Positions 9,325 to 17,131 of a stretch of DNA of 64,000 nt are shown piece by piece; the first letter of the stretch is position 1, and the number at the start of each line of letters is the position of its first letter. The notes under the pieces are model-generated. The model was given only the letters and a program-made list of their open reading frames with translations. It had not been told where the DNA came from and made no database searches. The stretch comes from Leekyejoonella antrihumi (lineage in GTDB: Bacteria > Actinomycetota > Actinomycetes > Actinomycetales > Dermatophilaceae). The translations under genes and the position numbers were made by a program. Where the stretch lies: NCBI RefSeq assembly GCF_007845645.1, contig NZ_VCQV01000001.1, positions 186,001 through 250,000 on the forward strand. The letters are read 5' to 3'.

Positions 9325-10615
9325 TGCTTCGCCCCGTATCCCGTGTGTGCTTCCGCTTGGCCCGTTGCAGCACCGCGCGCTCTGCGTCGTTGCCGCACAG
9401 CTCGATGGCCCGGTCGTAGGCCGTGGCCGACTCCGCGACTCGCCCCTGCCGGGCGAGCAGGTCGGCACGCACCGCTGCCGCACGATGCGAGTGCGGCAGT
9501 TCCCTCTCGACGCCGTCCGTCAGCGCCAGCGCAGCCGGGACGTCACCGGCCTCGGCCACCGCGACCGCGCGGTTGAGACGCACGACCGGCGAGCCGGTGA
9601 GCTCGTCGAGCTGCCGGTAGAGGTCCGCGATCGCCACCCAGTCCGTCTCACCTGCCGTCCGGGCGCGCGCGTGCTCGGCGGCGATGAGTGCCTGCAGCAC
9701 GTAAGACGCCGCAATCAGGCTCGTGACGGCGACTCGATCGGCACCGGCGGTGAGTCGCCGCAACAGGTCCAGGCCCTCGGCGATCTCGCCCTGCCGCCAC
9801 ACCGTGCGGTCCTGGTTGGGCAGCAGGACCAGCGATCCTCCCGGGTCAACCCGCGCGTCGCGGCGTGAGTGCTGCAGCAGCATCAGGGCGAGCAGCGCCA
9901 TGAGGCTGGGGCTCTCCGCCGCCTGGGTGGTCTGAGCACTCACCAGCCGGACCAGTCGGATGGCCTCACCCGCCAGGTCGACGCGCAGCACCTCCGGGCC
10001 GCTGCCCGGCGCATAGCCAGCGGTGAAGGCCAGGTACGCCACCTGGGCGACGGTGTCCAGCCTCTCCGACAGCACATCGGGGTCAGGGATCGCCAACGGG
10101 ATTCCGGCGGCGACCACCTTCTTTCGCGCGCGGGTCAGCCGCGCCGCCATGGTCGGCTCGCTCACCAGGAACAGGCGGGCGATGTCGGCGGTGCTCACGC
10201 CGAGCACCAGCCGCAGCGTCAGTGCGGCACCTGCCTCCGGCGACAGCGCGGGATGCGCTGCAAGCAGGACCAGCCGCAGCACCTCGTCGCCTGGAGCCCC
10301 TGGAGACTCATTGTCGGCCAGCCGGTGCCGTTCGTCCATCGCGATCAGCGGTTCCTTGCGCGCATGCATGGCCTCCGCCCGCAAGCGGTCGATCACGCGT
10401 CGTCGCGCCGTCGTGAGGAGCCAGCCTGCGGGTGCCTCCGGCACACCGTCGGCCGGCCATCGATGCGTCGCCTGTTCGAAGGCCTCGGCCAGCGCGTCCT
10501 CCGCGAGGTCGAGCCGCCGGGTCTGGGCGACGAGCAGAGCCAGGAGGCGGCCCCATTCGTCGCGCCAGACCCGCGCCATCGCATCGTGCGTGCGCTCTTG
10601 TCGTCCAGATCGCAC
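9311..10615 (-). CDS. ECF42-type RNA polymerase sigma factor with C-terminal TPR-like extension
   Basis: 434 residues from GTG 10615 (ATG at codon 13 is an alternative). Region sigma2 is at about 18-85 (RLLALLVAQTRRLDLAEDAL, GWLLTTARRRVIDRLRAEA). Region sigma4 is at about 125-170 (LTLRLVLGVSTADIARLFLVSEPTMAARLTRARKK). A long helical extension (about 190-430) carries the conserved SPVVRLNRAVAVAEAGDVPAALA segment. This architecture is typical of the ECF42 group, in which no anti-sigma factor is adjacent and DGPF/YCII genes are neighbours, as here. It starts 6 bases after the expected stop of the frameshifted YCII gene. Confidence 0.92.
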   Translation of the reverse strand: MRSGRQERTHDAMARVWRDEWGRLLALLVAQTRRLDLAEDALAEAFEQATHRWPADGVPEAPAGWLLTTARRRVIDRLRAEAMHARKEPLIAMDERHRLADNESPGAPGDEVLRLVLLAAHPALSPEAGAALTLRLVLGVSTADIARLFLVSEPTMAARLTRARKKVVAAGIPLAIPDPDVLSERLDTVAQVAYLAFTAGYAPGSGPEVLRVDLAGEAIRLVRLVSAQTTQAAESPSLMALLALMLLQHSRRDARVDPGGSLVLLPNQDRTVWRQGEIAEGLDLLRRLTAGADRVAVTSLIAASYVLQALIAAEHARARTAGETDWVAIADLYRQLDELTGSPVVRLNRAVAVAEAGDVPAALALTDGVERELPHSHRAAAVRADLLARQGRVAESATAYDRAIELCGNDAERAVLQRAKRKHTRDTGRSNGIP

Positions 10616-10621
10616 CGACGA

Positions 10622-10973
10622 TCAGTCGAATCCGTCGATCTGCACACAGGGCCGAATCTCCAGCGTGTAGGACGCCGGCAGCAGCTCGCACCAGCGCACG
10701 ACCTGGTCCAGGTCGTGCGGCCCGCACCAGATAGAACCCGCCGATCATCTCTGCGGTCTCCGCGAACGGGCCGTCGGACAGCATGGTGCGATCACCGTCA
10801 CGCCGCACGGTCGTCGCCGACTCCTGATCCGACAGCGCTTCGCCCGCGAGGAGGTTCGCACCCACCTCCCGATGAAACGTGAGGTGCTCGCGATGGGTGC
10901 GCTCCTGCACCTGCGGTGATGCGTCGTCCCACCCGCCCGGCTCATACGCGATGAGGATCAGATACTTCTTCAC
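10622..10973 (-). pseudogene. YCII/DGPF domain protein, frameshifted near the C-terminus
   Basis: Starts at GTG 10973 (GTGA overlap with the preceding YCII stop) and begins MKKYLILIAYEPGGWDD. The DGPF motif is intact (MLSDGPFAETAEMIGGFYLVRA). After VRA the frame is lost: a stretch around 10700-10705 holds one G too many. Removing it gives HDLDQVVRWCELLP and a C-terminus ending EIRPCVQIDGFD with TGA at 10622. The span of 352 bases is one more than a multiple of three, in agreement. As sequenced, translation runs on in the wrong frame into the sigma gene. It could be a genuine mutation or a sequencing error in a G/C run. Confidence 0.8.
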
Positions 10974-11332
10974 GACGCACGCTCATCCGGGCCGACGGTG
11001 GGGCGGACCTCGATGCCTTCGCCGATCGCGGTGAGGATCGTGCAGCAGTCGAGCAGGCTGTCGAGGTCGTCCGACTCGACGAGAAAGAAGCCCCCGACCT
11101 GCTCGGCGCCCTCGGCGAACGGTCCGTCGGTCACCGTGGTCCCGCCGGGTGCGATGTGCTTCGCAGTTGCGGTCTGATGCAGCTCGGCGCCGCCGACGAT
11201 CTTGTGCCCGCGCTCCGTGAGTGTCTGCGAGAACCGGCCGTACTCGGCATACCCCTGCCTGCGCTCCTCCGCGCTCATCCGCGTCCACCACCGGTCGGCG
11301 TCACCGACGATGATGACCATGTATTCGCTCAT
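10970..11332 (-). CDS. YCII/DGPF domain protein (second copy)
   Basis: 120 residues from ATG 11332 (MSEYMVIIVGDADRWW). Carries the DGPF motif (TVTDGPFAEGAEQVGGFFLVE) and the ferredoxin-like YCII layout, with a final EVRP strand. YCII proteins are small dimeric proteins of unclear enzymatic role. The stop overlaps the start of the next YCII gene (GTGA), and the upstream YCII stop is 5 bases away, so all three are translationally linked. A GGGGGAG stretch upstream can act as ribosome binding site. Confidence 0.88.
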   Translation of the reverse strand: MSEYMVIIVGDADRWWTRMSAEERRQGYAEYGRFSQTLTERGHKIVGGAELHQTATAKHIAPGGTTVTDGPFAEGAEQVGGFFLVESDDLDSLLDCCTILTAIGEGIEVRPTVGPDERAS

Positions 11333-11337
11333 CTCGA

Positions 11338-11697
11338 TCACTCCCCCGCCATCTCGCGCAGCTCGATGAGGTCTCCGGTGCTGGCAAGCTGTCGGCAGCA
11401 CGCGTCCAGCCCGGCCCGGTCCGTCGTCTCAATGAGGTAGAACCCGACGATCTGCTCCACCGACTCGGTGAAGGGACCGTCGACGACCAGCGTGCCGCCC
11501 GACCCGTCCGGTCGCATTGACACGGCCTGCGCCGATGGCGTGAGCGGGCCGGCGGCCACCACCTTGTGTCCACCCTGGGCGAGCTCCCGATTGAACCGGG
11601 CGTGTGCCCGCATCCCCGCTTCGTGCACCTCCGGCGGCAGCTTGGCCCATTCCGCTTCCGGCGCCGGAAGCAGCACCAGATATCGCTTGGTCTCCAT
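11338..11697 (-). CDS. YCII/DGPF domain protein (first gene of the ECF42-type operon)
   Basis: 119 residues from ATG 11697 (METKRYLVLLPAPEAEW). The DGPF motif appears as VVDGPFTESVEQIVGFYLIE. About 120 residues is usual for the family. Its ribosome binding site is probably AAGGGA, upstream of the ATG. It is the promoter-proximal gene of a five-gene operon (three YCII, sigma, VOC) with a predicted ECF42-type promoter 38 bases upstream. Confidence 0.88.
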   Translation of the reverse strand: METKRYLVLLPAPEAEWAKLPPEVHEAGMRAHARFNRELAQGGHKVVAAGPLTPSAQAVSMRPDGSGGTLVVDGPFTESVEQIVGFYLIETTDRAGLDACCRQLASTGDLIELREMAGE

Positions 11698-11734
11698 GAG
11701 AATTCCCTTGCTCGATGACCTCTGACACCACCAT

Positions 11735-11761
11735 GACGGATGAGCGGGCGTCGAATCGACA
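11735..11761 (-). promoter_or_regulatory. Predicted ECF42-type promoter (TGTCGA-N17-CGTC)
   Basis: On the minus strand TGTCGA (11761-11756) is followed after exactly 17 bases by CGTC (11738-11735). The ECF42 promoter described for Streptomyces, as I recall it, is TGTCGA at -35 and CG(A/T)C at -10. The -10 ends 37 bases before the first YCII start, leaving a short leader. This fits positive autoregulation of the sigma factor in the same operon. Confidence 0.7.
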
Positions 11762-11817
11762 CATCGCCGCGAAAAGTTCGCGGTCGACGCCGGATCGGCC
11801 GGTGGTGTCCGGCTCGA

Positions 11818-12438
11818 TCAGTGCCGGCCGTGCACGTGACGAAGCAGCCACACGTGCATGGCGATGGCCGCGGCGGCGCCGGCGTTGATGGACCGCGTCG
11901 AGCCGAACTGCCCGATGTGCAGCACGACCTGGCATGCCGCCCGCATCTCCTCGCTCAACCCTGGGCCCTCCTGACCGAAGACCAGAATGCAGGATCGGGG
12001 CAGGTCAAAGGTCTCCAGCGGCACGGAGCCGGGCAGGTTGTCGATGCCGATCAGCGGTATGCCGTGTGCCCAGGTCACCAGGTCGGCCACCGTCGGATGG
12101 TGGTGCTCGTGCTGATAACGATCGGTCACCATCGCACCCCGGCGATTCCACCTCCGACGCCCCACGATGTGGAAGGCGCCCGCGTTGAAGGCGTTCGCCG
12201 TGCGGATCACCGAGCCGATGTTGAAGTCGTGACCCCAGTTCTCGACGGCGACATGAAACTCGTGCCGCGACCGGTCCAAGTCGGCAATGATCGCCTCCTG
12301 CGTCCAGTACCGATAGTGGTCGACCACGTTGCGGCGGTCGCCCTCGCGGAGGAGCTGCTCGTCATACCTGCGGTCCGGGTCGCCGTCCGGCAGCATCGGC
12401 CAGGGCCCATCCCAGGGACCCACGCCTACCTCGTTCAT
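11818..12438 (-). CDS. TrmH/SpoU family RNA 2'-O-ribose methyltransferase
   Basis: 206 residues from ATG 12438 (a GTG directly upstream is an alternative). All three SPOUT motifs are visible: NIGSVIRTANAFNAG (motif 1 with the catalytic Arg), LVFGQEGPGLSEEM (motif 2) and QFGSTRSINAGAAAAIAMHVW (motif 3), forming the trefoil-knot SAM site. The target, tRNA or rRNA, cannot be told from sequence. There is little untranslated leader between this start and the preceding short intergenic region. Confidence 0.92.
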   Translation of the reverse strand: MNEVGVGPWDGPWPMLPDGDPDRRYDEQLLREGDRRNVVDHYRYWTQEAIIADLDRSRHEFHVAVENWGHDFNIGSVIRTANAFNAGAFHIVGRRRWNRRGAMVTDRYQHEHHHPTVADLVTWAHGIPLIGIDNLPGSVPLETFDLPRSCILVFGQEGPGLSEEMRAACQVVLHIGQFGSTRSINAGAAAAIAMHVWLLRHVHGRH

Positions 12439-12579
12439 CACAGGCCAACTCTGACAGGTCGCAATGGCATGTTTCTATGTGGCGGCTGTCAGGATGTACT
12501 CAGCAGTACGCCCTACTGTCCATCCGCCACGAGGTGTGCGCACCGGTGCACGTCGACTCGACCAAAGGGAAACACCAAG

Positions 12580-13182
12580 ATGCGAATGACGAAAGTTGCT
12601 GTCGTACCTGCCCTCCTCAGTGTGGGACTGGTCGCCGGCTGCCAGAGCGGCACGTCTGCAGGATCGTCTGCCAGTGCCGGCGCGAGCGGTTCCGCGGCAA
12701 CCACGACCACGGGCAGTGCCATGGCTACGCCATCCAGCTCGGCCGCGAACGCTGCCGCAAACTGCCCGACGTCGAACACTCGGTCCTTCGCCAAGACCCG
12801 GTTCGCCACCGATGTCGGCCTCGCGGTCGGCACCTTCCATCACTGGATCTGGAAGCCCTACAAGGCCGGCACCTTCAAGCACGGCGCCCATGGCCGCATC
12901 AAGGCCGTCATCAAGGGTGTCGCCGCCGCGGCGCTGGACCTCAAGCTGATGGACAACGCCAAGAAGAATGTGCAGGCGAACCCGACGTTGTGCAAGACGC
13001 TCTACACGCCGATCGACAGTGCCGCCAAGGCTCTCGACGGGTTGAAGAAGGACATCACCTCTGGCTCGCTGACCTCGCTCACGTCGACGGAGAGCGCGCT
13101 GTCCGGCATCCTTAAGTCGGGCAACCAGCACGGCCTCAACATCAAGGAGCTGACAGACCAGAGCCTGGCCTCACAGGGCTGA
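12580..13182 (+). CDS. Predicted lipoprotein, unknown function
   Basis: 200 residues from ATG 12580, with AAAGGGA as ribosome binding site. The N-terminus is a lipoprotein signal with lipobox VAGC (Cys21). A Ser/Ala/Thr-rich linker (about 22-65) follows, then a helical domain (about 66-200) with two Cys (NCPTSN and PTLCKTL) that could form a disulfide outside the membrane. I do not recognise the domain. The gene converges on the WYL regulator, with a 12-base overlap of the 3' ends. The long upstream open frame to 11740 is antisense to the methyltransferase and was rejected. Confidence 0.8.
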   Translation: MRMTKVAVVPALLSVGLVAGCQSGTSAGSSASAGASGSAATTTTGSAMATPSSSAANAAANCPTSNTRSFAKTRFATDVGLAVGTFHHWIWKPYKAGTFKHGAHGRIKAVIKGVAAAALDLKLMDNAKKNVQANPTLCKTLYTPIDSAAKALDGLKKDITSGSLTSLTSTESALSGILKSGNQHGLNIKELTDQSLASQG

Positions 13183-14127
13183 GCCACGCCCGGCCAGGTC
13201 CGCGGCGCGGTCCGCCAATCGGTGGAACGCGTCGCGGAGCTCGGTCGGATCGACCACCTCGAAGTCGAGCGCAAGGCGAGCCAACCACCAGGCCATTCGG
13301 TCGATGTCGTCCCCGCCGAGCGTGACCAGGCAGGTCGAGGCGTCAAATTCCTCGACGGTCGCCCAGCTGCCGACGTGCGTGGCGGTCTCCTCGGCCGATG
13401 CGTGCACGCGCAGTCGGGCGGTGTAACGCCATTCGCCGTGTCGCGAGCGTCGCAGGTAGGTCTCCGCGCCGGGTGCCTCACGCACGGTGAACCGGAAGGT
13501 GCCGGCCCGCACCTCGCTCATCCGGTCCAGCCGGAAGATCCGCCAGTCGTCGCGGTCCAGGTCGAACCCGAAGAGATACCACCGGCGGCCTGTGGCGACC
13601 AGGCGGTAGGGCTCCAACCTGCGCGACGTCTCGGCGCCATCCGCGGCGACATACTCGAAACGAGCCTGAACCGAGCGACGGATGGCTGAGGCCAGCTCCA
13701 GCAGATGCGCGGGATCGACGGGTGACGGGCGGTAGTCGATGGTCACGGTGGCCTCCTGGACCGCCGCGACCTGTGCGCGCAGGGCCGCCGGAAGCACCTG
13801 GTCCAGCTTGGCCATCGTGCGAACCGCCGCCTCGCCCACGCCGGCTACGGTCCCGCCGGCCGCGAGCCGCAGGCACACTGCGACAGCAACGGCCTCGTCC
13901 TGGTCGAGCAGCAACGGCGGCAATGCACGTCCGGCACCGAGCTGATAACCGCCGCCGATCCCCCGGCTGGCCTGCACCGGATACCCCAGCTCACGTAGCC
14001 GGTCGACGTCCCGGCGCACGCTGCGCTGGGTGACTCCGAGCCGCTGCGCGAGCTCGTCGCCGGTCCAGACACTGCGAGCCTGCAGCAGCCCGAGCAGCCG
14101 AAGTAGTCGAGCGGTCGTCTCAGCCAT
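13171..14127 (-). CDS. YafY-type (HTH + WYL domain) transcription regulator
   Basis: 318 residues from ATG 14127 (MAETTARLLRLLGLLQ). An HTH_11-type winged helix lies at about 8-60 (WTGDELAQRLGVTQRSVRRD). A WYL domain with the usual surroundings lies at about 135-220 (LEPYRLVATGRRWYLFGFDL), and a WCX-type C-terminal part ends the protein. It is divergent from a DinB gene with 83 bases between starts, and the region carries a palindrome AGGACC-N5-TGTCCT. Local repressor of the DinB gene is the most likely role, with a possible small-molecule or nucleic-acid ligand for the WYL domain. Confidence 0.9.
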   Translation of the reverse strand: MAETTARLLRLLGLLQARSVWTGDELAQRLGVTQRSVRRDVDRLRELGYPVQASRGIGGGYQLGAGRALPPLLLDQDEAVAVAVCLRLAAGGTVAGVGEAAVRTMAKLDQVLPAALRAQVAAVQEATVTIDYRPSPVDPAHLLELASAIRRSVQARFEYVAADGAETSRRLEPYRLVATGRRWYLFGFDLDRDDWRIFRLDRMSEVRAGTFRFTVREAPGAETYLRRSRHGEWRYTARLRVHASAEETATHVGSWATVEEFDASTCLVTLGGDDIDRMAWWLARLALDFEVVDPTELRDAFHRLADRAADLAGRGSAL

Positions 14128-14149
14128 GGCGACAGTCTCCCGCATGCTG

Positions 14150-14166
14150 AGGACCGAAACTGTCCT
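14150..14166. promoter_or_regulatory. Candidate WYL-regulator operator (AGGACC-N5-TGTCCT)
   Basis: A near-perfect 17-base palindrome between the divergent WYL regulator and DinB genes. The same arrangement, with perfect arms AGGACA/TGTCCT, occurs at 58193-58209 upstream of the second DinB gene. Further ACTGTC copies lie at 14186-14191 and as GACAGT at 14131-14136. Confidence 0.6.
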
Positions 14167-14210
14167 ATTTTATCGCCATCGTGTGACTGTCACCCACGAA
14201 AGGACCTGAC

Positions 14211-14819
14211 ATGCCACTACACGCACCACTTCACGACGACGAGCGCACCCTTCTCACGGGCTACGTCACACATCAGCTGGATGCGATCCGGAACGCGACG
14301 TTCGGCCTGTCCGACGACGACCTGCGGCGCACCACCACCGCGAGCACACTGTCCCTCGCCGGCATCGTCAAGCACAGTGCCCGCTGCATCGGCGACGCAC
14401 TCGACCGGGTGCAGGCCGCACCGCAGCCGCTGCCGGACCCGGGTCTGTCGATGGCGGAGGCCACCGCCGCCTACGTCGACCAGTTCGACCCACATGAGCC
14501 GATCGCGGCACTGCTGGCCGAGCTGGACGCAGTCACCGAGCGGGTGCGGACGGTGCTGCCGACGCTCGACCTGGACGCCCGCGTGCCGGTGCCGGCCAAC
14601 GCACCCTGGTGGCCCCAGGGCGTCGGCTCCTGGCCGGTCCGCTGGGACCTGCTGCACTGGATCGAGGAGCTGGCCCGTCACGCCGGCCACGGCGACATCA
14701 TCCGCGAGTCCTTGGACGGTGCCAACGCCGCCCGACTGACGGCCGCCGTCGAGAGCTGGCCGGCCGACGGATGGATCAAGCCCTGGCCGCCCGGTGCGGA
14801 GGCGACGGCGCGAGCCTGA
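14211..14819 (+). CDS. DinB family (DUF664-like) protein
   Basis: 202 residues from ATG 14211, with AAAGGA upstream. The protein has the four-helix DinB/YfiT pattern: a His in the first helix region (TGYVTHQLDAIRNAT), LAGIVKHSARCI with the second metal-ligand His, and LLHWIEELARHAGHGDIIRE with the C-terminal His pair. This fits a metal-dependent, possibly bacillithiol/mycothiol-dependent transferase. The substrate is unknown. It is divergent from the WYL regulator and shares its operator type with the DinB gene at 58253. Confidence 0.88.
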   Translation: MPLHAPLHDDERTLLTGYVTHQLDAIRNATFGLSDDDLRRTTTASTLSLAGIVKHSARCIGDALDRVQAAPQPLPDPGLSMAEATAAYVDQFDPHEPIAALLAELDAVTERVRTVLPTLDLDARVPVPANAPWWPQGVGSWPVRWDLLHWIEELARHAGHGDIIRESLDGANAARLTAAVESWPADGWIKPWPPGAEATARA

Positions 14820-14888
14820 CACGCCAGAGCCGCCGCCCGCATCCGGCTCAGATGGTCCTCAGGTGCACTCGCGTAGCCTGGCCGCGTG

Positions 14889-15518
14889 ATGCACACGCTC
14901 GGTCCAGGTTTCATGGACCCCAACTATCTGCTCGCCCAGTTCGGTGGGACCTTCTTCGTGATCTCGATGGTCTTCGTCTTCATCGAGTGCGGGCTGCTCT
15001 TCCCGTTCCTGCCCGGAGACTCGCTGCTGTTCGCCATCGGGCTGTTCATCGCGACGGACAAGATCCACATGTCCCTGTGGGTGGCGCTGCCCCTGCTGAT
15101 GATCGCCGCGTTCCTCGGCAACGTGTGTGGTTACGAGCTGGGCAGGGCCGTCGGCGGACCGCTCTCCCGGCGCGACGGGCGCATTCTCAAACGCCGGTAT
15201 TTCGAGCAGACCCACACGTTCTTCGACAAGTACGGCAACCGTGCGCTCGTCCTGGGCCGGTTCGTGCCGATCGTGCGGACCTTCATCACGCTGGTCGCCG
15301 GCGCCGGCAAGATGGAGCGCCGCCGATTCTTCACCTGGAGTGCCGTGGGCGCCGTCCTGTGGGTGCTGATCGTCACGATCGCCGGGCACATCCTCGGCAA
15401 GGCGTTCCCCTCGCTCGGCAAGAACATCGACTACGCGATCCTCGTCATCGTCATCCTGTCGCTGATCCCGATGTACTTCGAGTACCGCAAGCACCGCCGG
15501 GCGCGCACCACGGTCTGA
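14889..15518 (+). CDS. DedA family membrane protein
   Basis: 209 residues from ATG 14889 (a GTG directly upstream is an alternative). The DedA/SNARE-associated fold is clear: several hydrophobic helices, the ECGLLFPFLPGDSLL segment with acidic and Pro residues in the first re-entrant loop, NVCGYELGRAVGGP, and FVPIVRTFITLVAGAGKM. DedA proteins are inner-membrane proteins linked to proton motive force and lipid or undecaprenyl-phosphate flipping. It converges on the signal peptidase gene. Confidence 0.93.
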   Translation: MHTLGPGFMDPNYLLAQFGGTFFVISMVFVFIECGLLFPFLPGDSLLFAIGLFIATDKIHMSLWVALPLLMIAAFLGNVCGYELGRAVGGPLSRRDGRILKRRYFEQTHTFFDKYGNRALVLGRFVPIVRTFITLVAGAGKMERRRFFTWSAVGAVLWVLIVTIAGHILGKAFPSLGKNIDYAILVIVILSLIPMYFEYRKHRRARTTV

Positions 15519-15553
15519 GCACTCCGCGCCCGGCCCCTCGCGTTCCGAGGAAC

Positions 15554-16099
15554 TCAGACCAGCACATCGTTGTGCTCGTCGACGTCCTGCTCGGTCTCGG
15601 TGGGCCGCGGGTCCGGATCGGTCGGCGGGAAGAACAGCCCCCACGCCAGCACGAGGCCGATCGTGATCGTCACCGCCGCCGCGACACCGGTGCGCTGCTT
15701 GAAGAACACCGCAGCATACCCCAGGTATGGCACCTTGAACTGCACGACTCCGCGCACCATGCTCGGGGCGATGGTCCACACGTCGGCGGTCGGGTTGGCG
15801 TCGCCCTTGGTGTGGATGCCCTGGGCGGTGACCGTCCGGATCCGGTGCGTCACCAGATCCGGCCCGGCGGAGTGCCGGAAGGTGATGATGTCACCGGTGT
15901 GGTAGCCACCGTCGTCGACCGGCCGGTCGATGACCAGATCGCCGGGCACAAGCGTCTGTCTCATGGATCCGGTGTGGATGATGTAGGCGCGATACCCGCC
16001 CTTCCAGGCGCCGAACCCGACGGCGAGCGCCGCCGCGAACAGGATCACGGCGATGCTCCAGGCAATGCGGCGGCGGGTGAGCACGGGTACTTTCCTCAC
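15554..16099 (-). CDS. Signal peptidase I, SipW/ER type
   Basis: 181 residues from GTG 16099. An N-terminal membrane helix (about 10-32) is followed by HTGSMRQTLVPGDLVI, which has the catalytic Ser in the GSM box, then DIITFRH and VTHRI with a His at the position where SipW/ER-type enzymes replace the bacterial Lys, and TKGDANPTAD. A second hydrophobic helix lies at about 140-160. Such enzymes process TasA/camelysin-like proteins; a matching substrate gene lies directly upstream in the same orientation. Confidence 0.88.
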   Translation of the reverse strand: MRKVPVLTRRRIAWSIAVILFAAALAVGFGAWKGGYRAYIIHTGSMRQTLVPGDLVIDRPVDDGGYHTGDIITFRHSAGPDLVTHRIRTVTAQGIHTKGDANPTADVWTIAPSMVRGVVQFKVPYLGYAAVFFKQRTGVAAAVTITIGLVLAWGLFFPPTDPDPRPTETEQDVDEHNDVLV

Positions 16100-16104
16100 G
16101 TCGG

Positions 16105-16144
16105 GCGGGTTGGTGGAGCGGAACGAGCCCGCCCACCAACCCGC
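16105..16144 (-). terminator. 12-bp stem-loop between TasA-like and signal peptidase genes
   Basis: The arms at 16105-16116 and 16133-16144 are perfectly complementary over 12 bases around a 16-base loop. With the hairpin at 16164-16183 it sits between two co-directional genes. It could lower read-through into the peptidase gene or protect the upstream mRNA end. There is no U-tract, so it may not be a true intrinsic terminator. Confidence 0.5.
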
Positions 16145-16163
16145 GGTCTACTACTGCTGTGCC

Positions 16164-16183
16164 GCGCGATCAGTCGATCGCGC
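16164..16183 (-). terminator. 8-bp hairpin just after the TasA-like stop codon
   Basis: GCGCGATC at 16164-16171 pairs perfectly with 16176-16183 around a four-base loop, six bases beyond the stop codon at 16190 (minus strand). It has GC-rich stem-loop character but no run of T. Confidence 0.5.
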
Positions 16184-16189
16184 CATTGA

Positions 16190-16918
16190 TCACCAGCTGG
16201 ACCCGATCGGGGAGATACCGGGCTGGGTCGCGACGATCTTGTAACCGACGTTCGGGTCGTTGGCCTGGTTCTGCTGGGTCTGCTTGCCGGTCAGACCGAA
16301 GGTCACGGTGGCGCTGGAGGTCGCCCCCGGCGCCATGTTGCTCGCGAGCAGAATGGCCTCCGGCACCCCACACTCGGCGATGTCGTTGCCTGCGCCGACA
16401 GTGTGCTGGACGCTGCTACCGCCGAGACCGTTCGCGTTCACGGTGCAGGTGTTGTGCGCCCCGGATGAGTTGTAGCCACCCGAGACAGCCGCCGCGGTGG
16501 GCAATTGCAGGTTGTACGAGTTGAACGTACCCGCTGGCCCGGCCACCTCGAAGTGCCCGTACCCACCCAAGCCGCCACCGGTGTAGCCCCCGTACGACAC
16601 ACCGTTGCTCCCGGTGAACTCGCCGTATCCCGCGGTGGTCGGATCGAACACCATCCAGATGTCGGCATTGGTCGTCGAGGACGCCTTCACGCCGAAGGGG
16701 ACCACTTGGGACTGGTCGACGCCGGGGTTCAGCCCGGCGAAGTTGATGCTTGGTGCGGCGGACGAGAGTGCCAGGCTTCCGGAGGTGCCGTGGATGGTGT
16801 TACTTGAGCTGTCCGTGAAGTACGCACCGGTGCCCGACGACGCCGCCGCGACCAGCACCGCGGACAGTCCCACCGCGCCGACAAATCCGGCCAGGCGGAA
16901 ACTCTTTCCTCTGTTCAT
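16190..16918 (-). CDS. SipW-dependent-type signal peptide protein (TasA/camelysin-like)
   Basis: 242 residues from ATG 16918, with AGGAGA upstream. The N-terminus matches the SipW-substrate pattern: KSFRLAGFVGAVGLSAVL, an Ala/Ser stretch, then GAYFTDSSSNTIHGTSGSL, where the AYFTDS motif is diagnostic. The mature part is Gly/Ser/Tyr/Asn-rich (about 95-170) and has Cys pairs near HNTCTVN and IAECGVP. It ends with a beta-rich TVTFGLTGKQ. TasA-like proteins form extracellular fibres. The adjacent SipW-type peptidase strongly supports export and processing. Fibre formation here is inference. Confidence 0.8.
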   Translation of the reverse strand: MNRGKSFRLAGFVGAVGLSAVLVAAASSGTGAYFTDSSSNTIHGTSGSLALSSAAPSINFAGLNPGVDQSQVVPFGVKASSTTNADIWMVFDPTTAGYGEFTGSNGVSYGGYTGGGLGGYGHFEVAGPAGTFNSYNLQLPTAAAVSGGYNSSGAHNTCTVNANGLGGSSVQHTVGAGNDIAECGVPEAILLASNMAPGATSSATVTFGLTGKQTQQNQANDPNVGYKIVATQPGISPIGSSW

Positions 16919-17081
16919 CTCATGTCTCCTCGTGCTGAAATACTGCTTCTCCGGCGGCCTTGATGTCGCTGGGCAATCGACAACGTAGGGCCGAAGCACC
17001 GTCCGACTGAAGCCAATCGGGCAATGTTTGTTGCAAGACAACTTTCACAAAAGCCACCGCGAGAGGCCGCCGACGTGGTAA

Positions 17082-17110
17082 GGGTGGCAGGCGTGGGCCG
17101 CCTGCCACCC
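17082..17110 (-). terminator. 11-bp stem-loop downstream of the DUF2339 gene
   Basis: GGGTGGCAGGC at 17082-17092 pairs perfectly with 17100-17110 across a 7-base loop. It begins about 21 bases beyond the DUF2339 stop on the minus strand and precedes the TasA-like promoter region. No T-run follows on the minus strand. Confidence 0.6.
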
Positions 17111-17131
17111 GAGAGGCCCGAACTCTGTCGT

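Noticed and set aside
11740-12579. Upstream extension of the lipoprotein frame
   Set aside because: It is antisense to the SpoU methyltransferase, and the lipobox signal and ribosome binding site place the start at 12580.
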